A stretch of DNA of 64,000 bases from assembly GCF_030413635.1 (NCBI RefSeq), contig NZ_CP129235.1, positions 3,410,001 to 3,474,000 on the forward strand. Direction: 5' to 3'. Of this stretch, positions 32,259 through 40,976 are shown piece after piece. Made by a program: the position numbers and the translations under genes. This DNA is from Planococcus shenhongbingii. Lineage in GTDB: Bacteria > Bacillota > Bacilli > Bacillales_A > Planococcaceae. The notes under the pieces are model-generated. The model saw only the letters and a program-made list of their open reading frames with translations. It did no database searches and was not told the origin of the DNA. Numbering within the stretch: position 1 is the stretch's first letter; every line of letters starts with the position of its first letter.

Positions 32259-34079
32259 TCAGTCTTGGATATAGGGTTTAAGCAAGCTATCCCCATACTC
32301 TAAGATCACTTGCACATCACGGATATGTTTTTTTGTCTCACTGTTTTTTCCTCGCTTTTCCATCGTTTTCAAATCGTAAAGCATGTCCGGAAGTTTCGCT
32401 CCCGGCGCTTTATACAGTTGTTCCGATTGGATAAACGATCCGCCTGGCATATAATAGCGCATGCCAAGCAAATTCTTCTCATACTGGAACAAATTATGGC
32501 CCATTAATGGGTGGTCGTATTCTATTCCGAGCAGTGCCAGCACAGTCGGCATAATATCTACTTGGCCGCCAAGCCTTTTCATTTCAGTCCCTTCGAACAA
32601 ACCGCCTCCAGTCATGACAAGCGGAACGGTATAGCGTTCTTTCAGGGAGTAAGGATGGCCCAGAAAATCATTCAGCAGCACTTCGTCTTCTAAAGAAAGC
32701 GGAGACCCGTGGATTCCAGAATGATCGCCGAATATGACAATCAGTGATTCGTCGAATAACCCCTGATCTTTAAGCTCCTGGATAAAGACGCCTACTTGTT
32801 CATCGGCATACCGGACTGCCTGCAGATAGTTTCCAACATGTGTATCTTCATATTCTTTCGGTAAGTTCAGATATTGCATTTTTTCAGGCATCAGGAACGG
32901 AGTATGGCTTGTCATCATGACGATGTTGGAGTAAATGCGGTCGTAGGTTTTTAATTGACGCGGAAGTTCGTCAAGGGCAAAATCAAACAATACTTCATCT
33001 GCAGGTCCAAAACCGACTTGTTTGATGTCCGGCATATCTTCAATCGAAAACACTTCATCAAACCCAAGAGCAGGATACAGTACATCCCGGTTCCAGAACT
33101 CTATATCATCAGCATGATAAGTAGCGGAACCATAGCCCTTATCTTTAAGTGCATTAGCGAGTGAAGGCACTTTATCGCCGTTCAGCTGATTTACGATTGG
33201 CACCATTCCTTCAGTGTATAACCCGGTGTTGGCAATCCATTCGGCGTCAGAAGTTGTGCCGGCGCCAATTTGTTGAAAAACATTGGAGAAATAAGCGCTT
33301 TCATCCAACAAAGCGTTGATGTTCGGAGTGATTTCCTGCCCAGCCAATGATTTCCCGACCACAAAATTTTGCATTGATTCAACTTGCACGACAAATAAAT
33401 GGCGGCCTTCTGCTAACCCGAAATTTTCATGGCTGTGAACTGGGATGAATTCATTCCCTTTTAATTCTTCCAGTTTTTTGGGGGACAGTTCTGTTGAAGA
33501 GGCATGAGCTTTTTCAGTTGTCTGCTGATACATTTGAACAAGCTGAGATTGTGCATACCCATTTTCTTTTGCAAAATATGAAATGTCTATAATTGGCTGT
33601 TTGATTGCATAGGCGGTTGTAATGGCGCTGATAACTAAAAATCCGATGACAGCGTATTTGAGTGCATTCGTCCGTGGCAGCCTGCGCCATCTGCGCCCTA
33701 TAATAGCCAGCAGAATCAGGTCTGAGAAAAATAAAAAATCCAGGGGGTTGATCAATAGCAGAATCGTTGTTCCCACCGTACTTGACTGCGTTGTCTGCTG
33801 CAAATCGTAATAGGAGGGGATAGTCGTATAATAGCGGCTGTATAACGTCACTGCAAAGAAAATGCCGGAGACAAGAAAACTGTAGATCCAAACGGTAAGC
33901 CATCTATGCTTTTTAAAAATCAAAAGTCCTATCGCCAAAAGGAGTGCCCATACCGGAAACTCGACAAAAGCAATATGCCCGATGGACTTCGTGTCAAAGA
34001 TCAGCATTCGAAACGCACTTACTTTGATGAACAGGAAGAGAAAGAGCAATAGATAGGGAACTGCCTTTGCTGAGTTCAT
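32259..34079 (-). CDS. LTA synthase family membrane sulfatase
   Basis: 606 residues from the ATG at 34079 (GGGGAGG upstream). Five membrane helices in the first 190 residues are followed by an extracellular sulfatase-fold domain with QVESMQNFVV (metal-binding Glu), GAGTTSDAEWI with the nucleophile threonine near 290, and FGDHSGIHG near 475 for the metal Asp-His. This is the LtaS architecture, though the catalytic motif GAGTTSDAE deviates from the commoner GQGKTSDSE, as in YvgJ/primase-type paralogues. It makes or primes polyglycerol-phosphate from phosphatidylglycerol. It may work with the YfhO glycosylation system elsewhere in the window. Confidence 0.9.
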   Translation of the reverse strand: MNSAKAVPYLLLFLFLFIKVSAFRMLIFDTKSIGHIAFVEFPVWALLLAIGLLIFKKHRWLTVWIYSFLVSGIFFAVTLYSRYYTTIPSYYDLQQTTQSSTVGTTILLLINPLDFLFFSDLILLAIIGRRWRRLPRTNALKYAVIGFLVISAITTAYAIKQPIIDISYFAKENGYAQSQLVQMYQQTTEKAHASSTELSPKKLEELKGNEFIPVHSHENFGLAEGRHLFVVQVESMQNFVVGKSLAGQEITPNINALLDESAYFSNVFQQIGAGTTSDAEWIANTGLYTEGMVPIVNQLNGDKVPSLANALKDKGYGSATYHADDIEFWNRDVLYPALGFDEVFSIEDMPDIKQVGFGPADEVLFDFALDELPRQLKTYDRIYSNIVMMTSHTPFLMPEKMQYLNLPKEYEDTHVGNYLQAVRYADEQVGVFIQELKDQGLFDESLIVIFGDHSGIHGSPLSLEDEVLLNDFLGHPYSLKERYTVPLVMTGGGLFEGTEMKRLGGQVDIMPTVLALLGIEYDHPLMGHNLFQYEKNLLGMRYYMPGGSFIQSEQLYKAPGAKLPDMLYDLKTMEKRGKNSETKKHIRDVQVILEYGDSLLKPYIQD

Positions 34080-34152
34080 GAGTTCCACCTCCCCTTTAGT
34101 TGGCAATTGAACCAGTTAAATATTTCATCAGTTTACGGAACGGGAAATAAAA

Positions 34153-34171
34153 GCCGGATTAAGAATCCGGC
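34153..34171 (-). terminator. Terminator of the histidine phosphatase operon
   Basis: GCCGGATT-AAG-AATCCGGC; on the minus strand followed by TTTTATTT. Confidence 0.8.
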
Positions 34172-34245
34172 CACCTTTTATAAATTTATTATAACTTCAT
34201 TGAATCAGAATCAAAAACAAAGTCCTTTATCAGCAGGCTTTTATT

Positions 34246-34776
34246 TTACTCCCATATTCTCATCACTTGATGGGTTTCCTCTTCTATTTCCACTTTGTAA
34301 ACATCAGGATTCGAAAGCTTCACCCACTCCTCGTATCCATAAGATTCATTGATTCGTTTCAATATCAGTCCCAGCAAATTGCCATGCGTTACTAAGACAG
34401 TGCCATCAGAAGCGTCTCTCAGCACTTCCATGGCTCTCTTAGTCGCCTCAAGACCGGATTCTCCTCCTGAAAATTTCAAATCCAAATCATGGAAAGATGC
34501 TCTTAACCGCTCCATCCAATCAGGCATTTCCCCAGAACTTAATACACGTTCAGCCAGGCGGTCATCAATTTCAAGACGAATGCCAAGCTTGTCCACTGTC
34601 GGATCAATAGATTGAATAGCCCGTGTATACGGGCTGGAGATAATACGGTTAACTTCTTGGCTTTCAAAAAAACGTGCGAGTTCTTGAGCCTGGAGATTGC
34701 CTTCGGGAGTCAATCCAGCACTCGGATCCTGGCCGGCTGCTTTACAATGCCGAACTAAAAAAATCACTTTTTTCAT
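34246..34776 (-). CDS. Histidine phosphatase family protein
   Basis: 176 residues. The catalytic motif appears as LVRHCKAAGQ with Cys in place of the usual Gly of RHG, a variant seen in some phosphoglycerate-mutase-like phosphatases. The remaining active-site elements are SSPYTRAIQSIDP, RLAERVLSSGEMP and VLVTHGNLL with the second His. The substrate is unknown. It starts nine bases after the DUF421 gene, so the two form an operon. Confidence 0.87.
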   Translation of the reverse strand: MKKVIFLVRHCKAAGQDPSAGLTPEGNLQAQELARFFESQEVNRIISSPYTRAIQSIDPTVDKLGIRLEIDDRLAERVLSSGEMPDWMERLRASFHDLDLKFSGGESGLEATKRAMEVLRDASDGTVLVTHGNLLGLILKRINESYGYEEWVKLSNPDVYKVEIEEETHQVMRIWE

Positions 34777-34785
34777 ATGCCCCTC

Positions 34786-35493
34786 CTAATTTCCTTTTGC
34801 GGCGCCTTCTTTAGATTCATTATAAGTCTTTATGAAAAATCCGTCTGTTTTAGACCATTCAGCATACAAGATTTCTTCAATGTCTTTAAATCCTTCCTTT
34901 TCCAACTCCGAATAAAGCCATTCCCTCGATTTTCCGACATACTTTAAAATCCCTTCATTGATCTCGCCTTCGTCAATGAACAAGAAGGTCAAGGAATCAT
35001 CTTTCGGTTTAATCCCGAGCATTTCAGGAGTGAGGTTATCCTTTTCGGTATATTTGCGCAAACTGACGGTACCGCCTGGCTCCAAATACAGATCACGCAC
35101 TTCCCGCAGCGAAAAAACACCTTGTTCACGAAGCATGGTTCTGAGCTGTTCCATCTCCAAATGGTTTTTGTTCAGTTCATCTACCATAAACTCCCCGTCT
35201 TGAATCAGGATGGATGCATCTCCTTTAAGCAATACCCGCACTCTATCGTATTTTTTCGAAAGTTTTTCAATGCCAAACAGCATAAGTCCCCAGACAGCTG
35301 CGGCAAACCATACATGCAGCCCTGAAACTTTATCATCGTAAATACTTTCTTCTAAAATTCCGCCCAAAACAATAGAGTAAATAAAATCAAAAGGAGTAAG
35401 CTGGGACATCTCTTTTTTCCCAAGCAGCCGTGTCACCACCAGCAATGCCACAAGCCCGAAAATCAATTTCATCCCAATATCAAAATAAGTCAA
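34786..35493 (-). CDS. DUF421 (YetF/YrbG-like) membrane protein
   Basis: 235 residues. Three N-terminal membrane helices contain LLVVTRLLGKKEMSQLTPFDF and VLGGILEESIYDDKVSG, the DUF421 signature; a soluble domain follows with LLKGDASILIQDGEFMVDEL and LREQGVFSLREVRDLYLEPG. The family occurs widely in Bacillales and its role is unclear, with proposed links to spore or general stress. First gene of a two-gene operon with the phosphatase. Confidence 0.88.
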   Translation of the reverse strand: MTYFDIGMKLIFGLVALLVVTRLLGKKEMSQLTPFDFIYSIVLGGILEESIYDDKVSGLHVWFAAAVWGLMLFGIEKLSKKYDRVRVLLKGDASILIQDGEFMVDELNKNHLEMEQLRTMLREQGVFSLREVRDLYLEPGGTVSLRKYTEKDNLTPEMLGIKPKDDSLTFLFIDEGEINEGILKYVGKSREWLYSELEKEGFKDIEEILYAEWSKTDGFFIKTYNESKEGAAKGN

Positions 35494-35573
35494 TACCCTT
35501 CTCCTCCAGTCAATTTCTCTATGTTGTTCTATATCATCCCCATTCCCCTTTCTATAGCGTTTAAGCTAAATAA

Positions 35574-35601
35574 AAAAACCCAGGACCTAAAGTCCCGGGT
35601 T
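35574..35601 (-). terminator. Terminator of the riboflavin operon
   Basis: AACCCAGGAC / GTCCCGGGTT stem (one mismatch) directly after the ribH stop, with a TTTTTTTATTT tail on the minus strand. Confidence 0.82.
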
Positions 35602-35606
35602 GTGCT

Positions 35607-36071
35607 TTACAGTTTTTTCATCAAGTTTGCCATTTCAATCGCGCCTGCTGCCGATTCCCAGCCTTTGTTGCCGGCTTTTGTTCCTGCACGTTCAATTGCC
35701 TGTTCAATTGAATCGGTAGTCAAAACGCCGAAAATAACGGGGATATTCGCTTGGTCGCTCGCTCTTGAAACACCTTTTGCCACTTCGCTGCAGACAAAAT
35801 CGAAATGCGGTGTAGCGCCTCTGATGACCGTGCCCAGTGTAATAACTGCATCATAATTGCCGCTTGTCGCCATCTTTTTTGCAACGAGCGGGATTTCAAA
35901 TGCTCCCGGAACCCAGGCAACCGAAACGTCCGAGTCATTTACGCCGTGGCGTTTTAATGCATCTTGCGCTCCGCTAAGCAATTTGCTGGTGATAAATTCG
36001 TTGAAACGCCCGACCACAATGCCGATGCGCAACCCTTCGCCGTTTAAATATCCTTCAAAATGTACCGTCAT
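35607..36071 (-). CDS. ribH: 6,7-dimethyl-8-ribityllumazine synthase
   Basis: 154 residues, the exact usual length. Signature segments are [20 protein letters not shown] (about 17-36), [16 protein letters not shown] (about 54-69), [20 protein letters not shown] (about 78-97, with the catalytic His) and [15 protein letters not shown]. It condenses the pyrimidine and butanone-phosphate intermediates into lumazine and assembles into a 60-mer. Last gene of the FMN-riboswitch-controlled operon, 13 bases after ribBA. Confidence 0.97.
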   Translation of the reverse strand: MTVHFEGYLNGEGLRIGIVVGRFNEFITSKLLSGAQDALKRHGVNDSDVSVAWVPGAFEIPLVAKKMATSGNYDAVITLGTVIRGATPHFDFVCSEVAKGVSRASDQANIPVIFGVLTTDSIEQAIERAGTKAGNKGWESAAGAIEMANLMKKL

Positions 36072-36084
36072 GTTCAGTTCTCCT

Positions 36085-37278
36085 TTAGAAATTCAGCAAA
36101 TGGCCGAGTTTCGATTTTTTGGTTTTCATATACGCTTCATTATCTTTATTGGTCGGCATTTCGATTGGCAGCCGTTCGATGACTTCCAATCCATATCCGC
36201 CAATGCCGGCAATCTTTCTTGGGTTATTCGTCAAAAGCTTCATTTTTACGATTCCCAAATCCCGCAATATTTGCGCTCCGATTCCGTAATCACGCAAATC
36301 ATCTGCAAATCCTAGTTTTTGGTTGGCCTCTACCGTGTCATACCCTTGGGATTGGAGCTCATAGGCCTTCAATTTATTGATCAAGCCAATGCCGCGGCCT
36401 TCTTGGCGCATATACAGTAAAACGCCGGATCCTGCTGCATTGATTTGTTCCAGTGCTAAGTGCAGCTGTGGGCCGCAATCGCATTTATGGGAGCCGAAGA
36501 CGTCTCCGGTCAAGCACTCGGAATGGACGCGGACCAGTACCGGATGCTCCGGATCAATGTCTCCTTTTACAAAGGCTACGTGATCTTGTCCAGTCAGCAG
36601 TTCCGTATAGCCTACTGCCCGGAATTCCCCGTATTCAGTCGGAAGGGTCACTTCCACTTCCCGTTTGATCAATTTTTCATTCTTGCGTTTATAAGCGATT
36701 AAATCCTGGATGGTCAATATCCCTAAGCCTAGGCGTTCTGCCACTTTCTGCAGATCGTCAACGCGGGCCATAGTGCCGTCCAGATTCATAATTTCACATA
36801 TCACGCCTGCCGGAGCAGAGCCAGCCAGTTTCGCTAAATCCACTGCTGCTTCCGTATGGCCGGCACGGCGCAAAACACCGCCTTTTTTGGCAATCAACGG
36901 AAAGACGTGGCCAGGACGCTTGAAATCCGCCGCTTTAGCGTCAGGATCCAACATACTTGTGATGGTATGCGACCGTTCAAACGCACTGATTCCTGTAGTG
37001 GTATCTCTGTGATCAACGCTTATGGTGAAAGCTGTTCCATATTCATCCGTGTTGTTATCAGTCATTAAACCGATTTTCAGCCTTTTCGCGATTGCTTCTT
37101 CAACCGGCACACAAATCAATCCGCGTCCTTCGGTTGCCATCAAATTAATGATTTCCGGTGTTGCATGCTCTGCCAATGCGACAAAGTCACCTTCATTTTC
37201 GCGGTTCTCATCATCAATAACAATAACGGCTTTGCCATTCTTCAAATCGCGCACAGCTTCTTCTACAGTATAGAACAT
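36085..37278 (-). CDS. ribBA: Bifunctional 3,4-dihydroxy-2-butanone-4-phosphate synthase / GTP cyclohydrolase II
   Basis: 397 residues from the ATG at 37278, chosen because GGAGG lies eight bases upstream and homologues start MFxxIEEA; ATGs at 37293/37296 would overlap ribE. The RibB half (1-200) has [26 protein letters not shown] and [12 protein letters not shown]. The RibA half (from about 205) has the zinc cysteines in [20 protein letters not shown] and the catalytic [24 protein letters not shown] motif. It supplies both precursors of riboflavin. It follows ribE by 14 bases. Confidence 0.97.
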   Translation of the reverse strand: MFYTVEEAVRDLKNGKAVIVIDDENRENEGDFVALAEHATPEIINLMATEGRGLICVPVEEAIAKRLKIGLMTDNNTDEYGTAFTISVDHRDTTTGISAFERSHTITSMLDPDAKAADFKRPGHVFPLIAKKGGVLRRAGHTEAAVDLAKLAGSAPAGVICEIMNLDGTMARVDDLQKVAERLGLGILTIQDLIAYKRKNEKLIKREVEVTLPTEYGEFRAVGYTELLTGQDHVAFVKGDIDPEHPVLVRVHSECLTGDVFGSHKCDCGPQLHLALEQINAAGSGVLLYMRQEGRGIGLINKLKAYELQSQGYDTVEANQKLGFADDLRDYGIGAQILRDLGIVKMKLLTNNPRKIAGIGGYGLEVIERLPIEMPTNKDNEAYMKTKKSKLGHLLNF

Positions 37279-37292
37279 CTCTTTCGCCTCCA

Positions 37293-37922
37293 TCAAAATC
37301 CGTTTTCAGCCAGCCAGCTGCGGGTCATTGCCGGCTTCGCTGTTTGAATTCGTTCTGTGTATTTCGCAAGCAAATCACATTCGATATTGACGCGTGCGCC
37401 AATGCCTTTTTCCCCTAAAAGAGAATCTTCCTGTGTAGTCGGAATCAAGGAAATGGTTATCGTGTTCTTGCCGAGTTCAAATATGGTGAGCGAAGTACCG
37501 TCTACTGCAACCGATCCTTTGTGCATCATATATTTCATCAGTTCCGGCTCCACTTCAATTACTTTCGTTAAAGCATTCGATTCTGTTTTTACAGAACGGA
37601 TGACACCAACGCCATCAATGTGGCCACTGACAAAATGGCCGCCAAAACGGCCATTAGCCGGCATAGCTCGTTCCAAATTCACACGGGAACCGCTTCTCAG
37701 CTCCGACATCGTAGAAGATTTGACCGTTTCCGGAATAACATCGACCGTAAATGTATCGTGCGTAAAAGTTGAAACGGTCAGACAGACTCCGTTTATCGAA
37801 ATGCTGTCTCCCCGTTTCACATCTTCTAAAATAAGCGAACAGGCAATTGTCAGTTCCATGGCCTGCGGCTTCGCACGAAGTGAGGCAACTTTTCCCACTT
37901 CCTCCACTATTCCAGTAAACAC
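37293..37922 (-). CDS. ribE: Riboflavin synthase alpha subunit
   Basis: 209 residues starting with GTG ([11 protein letters not shown]) with AAAGGAGCG upstream. Two lumazine-binding repeats are evident: the first with [20 protein letters not shown] and [20 protein letters not shown], the second with [20 protein letters not shown] and [17 protein letters not shown]. It dismutates lumazine into riboflavin. In most Bacillales ribD precedes ribE in this operon; here ribE is the first gene after the riboswitch. Confidence 0.97.
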   Translation of the reverse strand: MFTGIVEEVGKVASLRAKPQAMELTIACSLILEDVKRGDSISINGVCLTVSTFTHDTFTVDVIPETVKSSTMSELRSGSRVNLERAMPANGRFGGHFVSGHIDGVGVIRSVKTESNALTKVIEVEPELMKYMMHKGSVAVDGTSLTIFELGKNTITISLIPTTQEDSLLGEKGIGARVNIECDLLAKYTERIQTAKPAMTRSWLAENGF

Positions 37923-38258
37923 TTGTAATCACGCTCCTTTGAAAAAGCCAAAAGCTTTTGTCTGGTCATGAGACCTTATTAAATTATATGTAACAATTTC
38001 TTCGACAGACTACAGCCAAGCAGCTGAACGCGTTATTCGGCATGTAAGCCCTCAAAAAGTAAAACAAAATGGGTTCTTTCCACCAAGGGGCAGACGGGTG
38101 GCTAGGAAAGGATAATAAAGAGGATGTAATAAAATTATTGAGAATGCACTTTAGTTCTGAGGTCACTATTATAATATGCTTAAAAAGCCGGATCTTTTTT
38201 CAGCAATAATAAATTCTCACCGATCAGAAAAAATGCATAACGAAAAACGTTTCAACTT
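37923..38258 (-). other. Untranslated leader between FMN riboswitch and ribE; no ribD
   Basis: About 335 bases follow the riboswitch before ribE. I see no supported gene: the 60-codon frame at 37984-38166 has no family likeness. Neither a classic terminator with a U-run nor any stretch resembling RibD deaminase motifs was found. A complete ribD needs about 1.1 kb, so it does not fit here. Confidence 0.6.
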
Positions 38259-38576
38259 CTTCTCCCATCCAGACTTTAACTGTCGGTGCCGGAATTACAC
38301 CAGCTCCACCGTCTATGAAAAAATGAAAAGCTCAGGCAATCGCGCAAGGCCCGACAGGCATAAGGCGAGTCCTCTGCGCGGCGCTTTTTGCCGCAAAGAG
38401 GGATTGACTTATGACCCCGAGGGTCTGATTGCCGGAGCTGGACACTGAAAAGCGCTGGCGCATGTCAAGCCACGACAGCTGGCGCAAGTTTACACTGCTG
38501 CTCATTTTCATAGATCGGGTCACGGACTTACAGTTTCCTGCTCACCGCCGGTAAGGAATTTCACCTTGCCCCGAAG
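38259..38576 (-). ncRNA. FMN riboswitch (RFN element) with an enlarged variable stem
   Basis: On the minus strand the 5' half is TTCGGGGCAAGGTGAAATTC with CCGGCGGTGAG and TAAGTCCGTGA (38521-38576); the 3' half contains GGTGGAGCTGGTG, GCACCGACAG and AGTCTGGATGGGAGAAG (38259-38313). Both halves carry the conserved RFN blocks. The part between (about 38314-38520), normally a short variable stem-loop, is expanded to about 207 bases by a repeat; its outer edges TATGAAAA... and ...TTTTCATA can still pair. It should sense FMN and repress the operon. Confidence 0.92.
38335..38480. repeat. Intergenic repeat inside the FMN riboswitch variable stem
   Basis: Nested complementary blocks GGCAATC/GATTGCC, CATAAG/CTTATG, TCCTCT/AGAGGGA and GGCG/CCGC make a roughly 100-base hairpin (38335-38433), followed by GGAGCTGGACA and AAAAGCGCTGGCG. 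Block order is the same as at 30957-31139. Confidence 0.75.
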
Positions 38577-38665
38577 AATTGATTCGATTATTCGTTCAAT
38601 TAATAGTAGCATAAATAGAAGAATAGTCAGTAAATATTTGCTTTATTCACAATGGAGGTTGAAAA

Positions 38666-38989
38666 ATGGCACATTCTTTAGCAGTAAAAGGAATTGGTGT
38701 TGACGATGAAACACGCTGCGCGCATTATCATTCAGAAAACGATCGCATTGCCATCAAGTTTTTCTGCTGTGGCATCTATTATCCTTGCTTTGAATGCCAC
38801 CAAGCCGTGGGTTGTGGAAATCCCCAAGTCTGGCCAAAAGATCGTTTCGATGAAAAAGCCGTTTTATGCGGTGCATGCGGTCATGAACTGACTGTTCAGG
38901 AGTATTTGGACTGTTCGTCATCGTGTCCAGTATGCAGTGCAGGTTTCAATCCGGGCTGCAGCTTGCATAAGCATTTGTATTTCGGGTAA
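38666..38989 (+). CDS. CHY zinc finger protein
   Basis: 107 residues. The Cys/His pattern matches the CHY finger: TRCAHYHSENDRIAIKFFCC, YYPCFECHQAVG, LCGACGHELTVQEYLDC and CPVCSAGFNPGCSLHKHLYF, enough ligands for about three zinc ions. Bacterial single-domain CHY proteins are uncharacterised; eukaryotic relatives such as Hot13 act in metal or redox handling. AATGGAGGTTG precedes the start. Monocistronic, ended by the hairpin at 39047-39078. Confidence 0.9.
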   Translation: MAHSLAVKGIGVDDETRCAHYHSENDRIAIKFFCCGIYYPCFECHQAVGCGNPQVWPKDRFDEKAVLCGACGHELTVQEYLDCSSSCPVCSAGFNPGCSLHKHLYFG

Positions 38990-39046
38990 TTATTAAGTAT
39001 CGCAACAATATCCGTGAAATCAGTTTTTTTATATTGACCCAAATAA

Positions 39047-39078
39047 AAAACAAGAGAACATCAGCTGTTCTCTTGTTT
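39047..39078. terminator. Terminator after the CHY gene (first of two 32-nt copies)
   Basis: AAACAAGAGAACA / TGTTCTCTTGTTT perfect stem. A second copy differing at two loop-proximal positions is at 39491-39507 joined to 40980-40994, now split by the IS. Confidence 0.85.
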
Positions 39079-39490
39079 CCAGGCTGTCGAGAAACTCTCG
39101 ACAGCCTTTTCCATTTCGCTCCAGGGCGGACGCTTTTCGCGGGGTGCGGCCTGAGCCTCCTCGCTCGCTGGCGCTCCCTGCGGGGTCTCAGGACTCGCCC
39201 TATTCCCGCAGAAGTCGCCGCCTTCCGCTGCATTCAGCTCTCTTTTGTCACCTTTAGAGATTCTCTGGAATAGAGAGCTGATTCGGAAAGCTCTCTAATG
39301 CTTATGCTTACTTCTCTAGATATGGAGCCAAACAGCGGAGACGCCTGCGGGATAGCGAGACAGCCGAGACCCCGCAAGGCGCGAAGCGGCTGAGGAGGCT
39401 TGGCGCTCGCCCGCGGCAAGCGCAGCTGGTTGGCGGAATATCGGTTAAGGGATGATCACTAATACAAATTTCAACTTTCTCAACAAGCTG
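39079..39490. repeat. Pair of inverted Bacillales-type intergenic repeats
   Basis: Two GC-rich repeat copies lie head to head: 39085-39238 in reverse orientation (CCATTTCGCTCCAGGGCGGAC, CTGCGGGGTCTCAGGACTCG) and about 39330-39445 forward (AACAGCGGAGACGCCTGCGG, GAGACCCCGCAAGGCGCGAA). The outer ends, CAGGCTGTCGAGAAA and TTTCTCAACAAGCTG, are imperfect inverted repeats. The 412-base block is flanked by two copies of the same terminator. Confidence 0.72.
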
Positions 39491-39514
39491 AAAACAAGAG
39501 AGCATTAGGTACTG

Positions 39515-39559
39515 CACCCCAAAAGTTAGAGTTAAAAATCTAACTTTTGGGGTGTTTTT
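39515..39559 (+). terminator. Hairpin at the left end of the IS
   Basis: CACCCCAAAAGTTAGA (39515-39530) and TCTAACTTTTGGGGTG (39539-39554) pair perfectly and are followed by TTTTT. It overlaps the left inverted repeat, contains the only GGGGTG ribosome-binding sequence of orfA and ends five bases before its start region. Confidence 0.82.
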
Positions 39560-39561
39560 CT

Positions 39562-40119
39562 ATGATGAAATATAGCGAAGAATTTAAACTGAAGCTGGTC
39601 AACGAGTATTTGGCTGGCCCGTTGGGTTATCCACGCTTAGCCCGAAAATACGGGATATCCAGCCACGGGCAAATAGCACGCTGGGTGCGGGCTTTCCAGG
39701 CATTCGGAAAAGAAGGATTGCGGAACAGGCAAAAAAACAAGGTGTATTCTGTTCAATTCAAATTGGATGTATTACACTTTATGAAACAAACAGGCGCTTC
39801 CTACCAGGACGCAGCGATTGAATTCAAGATGCACAACCCGACGCTTATTGTGAAATGGAAACAGACATTTTTGGCGGAAGGGGCAGGAGGCCTGAGAAAG
39901 AAAGGACGGCCACCCATGGCGAAAAATTCGAAAAAGAAACCGGCAAAACCGGCTGGGACGATGTCCCGTGAAGAACAACTTGAACGCGAGAATGAGCTTC
40001 TCCGTTTGGAAGTCGCTTATTTAAAAAAGTTGAACGCTTTCCAGGAGAATCCGGATGCCTACCTCGAAAAGCACAAGCAGCGCTGGCATTCGAACTCCAA
40101 AAAGAAGGATTCCGATTAA
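39562..40119 (+). CDS. IS3-family transposase OrfA
   Basis: 185 residues from the ATG at 39562 (another ATG follows directly). Two helix-turn-helix units (about 3-55 and 58-108), as in IS150-type OrfA, are seen in LARKYGISSHGQIARWVRAF and YQDAAIEFKMHNPTLIVKWK. A coiled region EEQLERENELLRLEVAYLKK leads to a frameshift site: the heptamer A-AAA-AAG at 40023-40029 lies in frame right after the leucine-zipper segment. A -1 shift there enters the OrfB frame, which is open without stop from that point, giving the OrfAB transposase. If no shift occurs OrfA alone is made, the usual inhibitor. Confidence 0.92.
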   Translation: MMKYSEEFKLKLVNEYLAGPLGYPRLARKYGISSHGQIARWVRAFQAFGKEGLRNRQKNKVYSVQFKLDVLHFMKQTGASYQDAAIEFKMHNPTLIVKWKQTFLAEGAGGLRKKGRPPMAKNSKKKPAKPAGTMSREEQLERENELLRLEVAYLKKLNAFQENPDAYLEKHKQRWHSNSKKKDSD

Positions 40120-40124
40120 CGGAT

Positions 40125-40946
40125 GTGCTGGAGATCGTCGATCTGCCAGAAGCGACGTATCATTACCACCGCCAGCGATTTGGGTTGGAAGATCCGGATC
40201 TGGAATGGAAAACGTTGATTCTGGCGCTCTTCGAAAAACACGACGGCCGTTACGGGTATCGCAGGATCTCTCTGGAATTAAAGGCGCAAGGGTACGTCAT
40301 CAACCACAAGAAAGTCCAGCGCATCATGGGCGAATTGAACCTCACTTGCGTAAAGTTCATTCGGAAATCGCGCTATCGTTCCTATAAGGGGCAAGTAGGC
40401 ACCATCGCCAAAAACCGGTTGAACCGCCGGTTCCACACCACGCATGCCTTGCAAAAAATCGTGACGGACGTGACGGAATTCAAATGTGCAGGAGAAGAAA
40501 AGCTGTATTTGAGTCCGCTGATGGATCTCTACAACGGGGAAATCATTGGCGTGAGTATGGCGAAACGCCCAACCCTCGACTTCGTCATGGAATCGTTACG
40601 GAATGCCCTGCCAGTCATCGGAGAACAAGCCAGGTATCGGACCACCATCCATTCCGATCAAGGTTGGCATTACCAGCACCGATACTGGGCGAAGACATTG
40701 AAAGAGAACCGGATTTTCCAAAGCATGTCCCGAAAGGCGACGTGTGCCGACAACGCGGCCATGGAGAACTTCTTCGGCCTGCTTAAACAAGAGATGTATT
40801 ACGGAGAAGAATTGGTCCCCTTCGAAGAACTGAAACTGAAAATTGAACGGTACGTCCATTACTACAACCATGAACGCATCAAGCAAAAATTGGCCGGCAT
40901 GAGCCCGGTGAACTACCGAATTCATGCCAGCCAATTAGCTGCATAA
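40125..40946 (+). CDS. IS3-family transposase OrfB (rve integrase core)
   Basis: 273 residues counted from a GTG at 40125, but the frame is open upstream (LAFELQKEGFRLTDVLEIVD) to the OrfA slippery site, so the natural product is probably a fusion. The N-terminal HTH_21-type region GRYGYRRISLEL is followed by the DDE integrase core: VTDVTEFKC (first Asp), TIHSDQGWHYQH (second Asp) and the Glu in CADNAAMENFFGLLKQEMYY. The end HYYNHERIKQKLAGMSPVNY is the standard IS3 C-terminus. No lesion was seen. Confidence 0.93.
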   Translation: MLEIVDLPEATYHYHRQRFGLEDPDLEWKTLILALFEKHDGRYGYRRISLELKAQGYVINHKKVQRIMGELNLTCVKFIRKSRYRSYKGQVGTIAKNRLNRRFHTTHALQKIVTDVTEFKCAGEEKLYLSPLMDLYNGEIIGVSMAKRPTLDFVMESLRNALPVIGEQARYRTTIHSDQGWHYQHRYWAKTLKENRIFQSMSRKATCADNAAMENFFGLLKQEMYYGEELVPFEELKLKIERYVHYYNHERIKQKLAGMSPVNYRIHASQLAA

Positions 40947-40976
40947 CTGAAACTCTAACTTTAAGGGGTCACTACC

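Larger units (their letters stand above)
39508..40976 (+). mobile_element. IS3-family (IS150-like) insertion sequence, 1,469 bp
   Basis: Imperfect terminal inverted repeats GGTACTGCACCCCAAAAGTT and GGTAGTGACCCCTTAAAGTT (the second read from the right end) bound two overlapping-type transposase frames. A 3-base target duplication TTA flanks it (39505-39507 and 40977-40979). Removing the IS plus one TTA restores an intact terminator hairpin, which fixes both ends. The element looks complete and potentially active. Confidence 0.92.
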
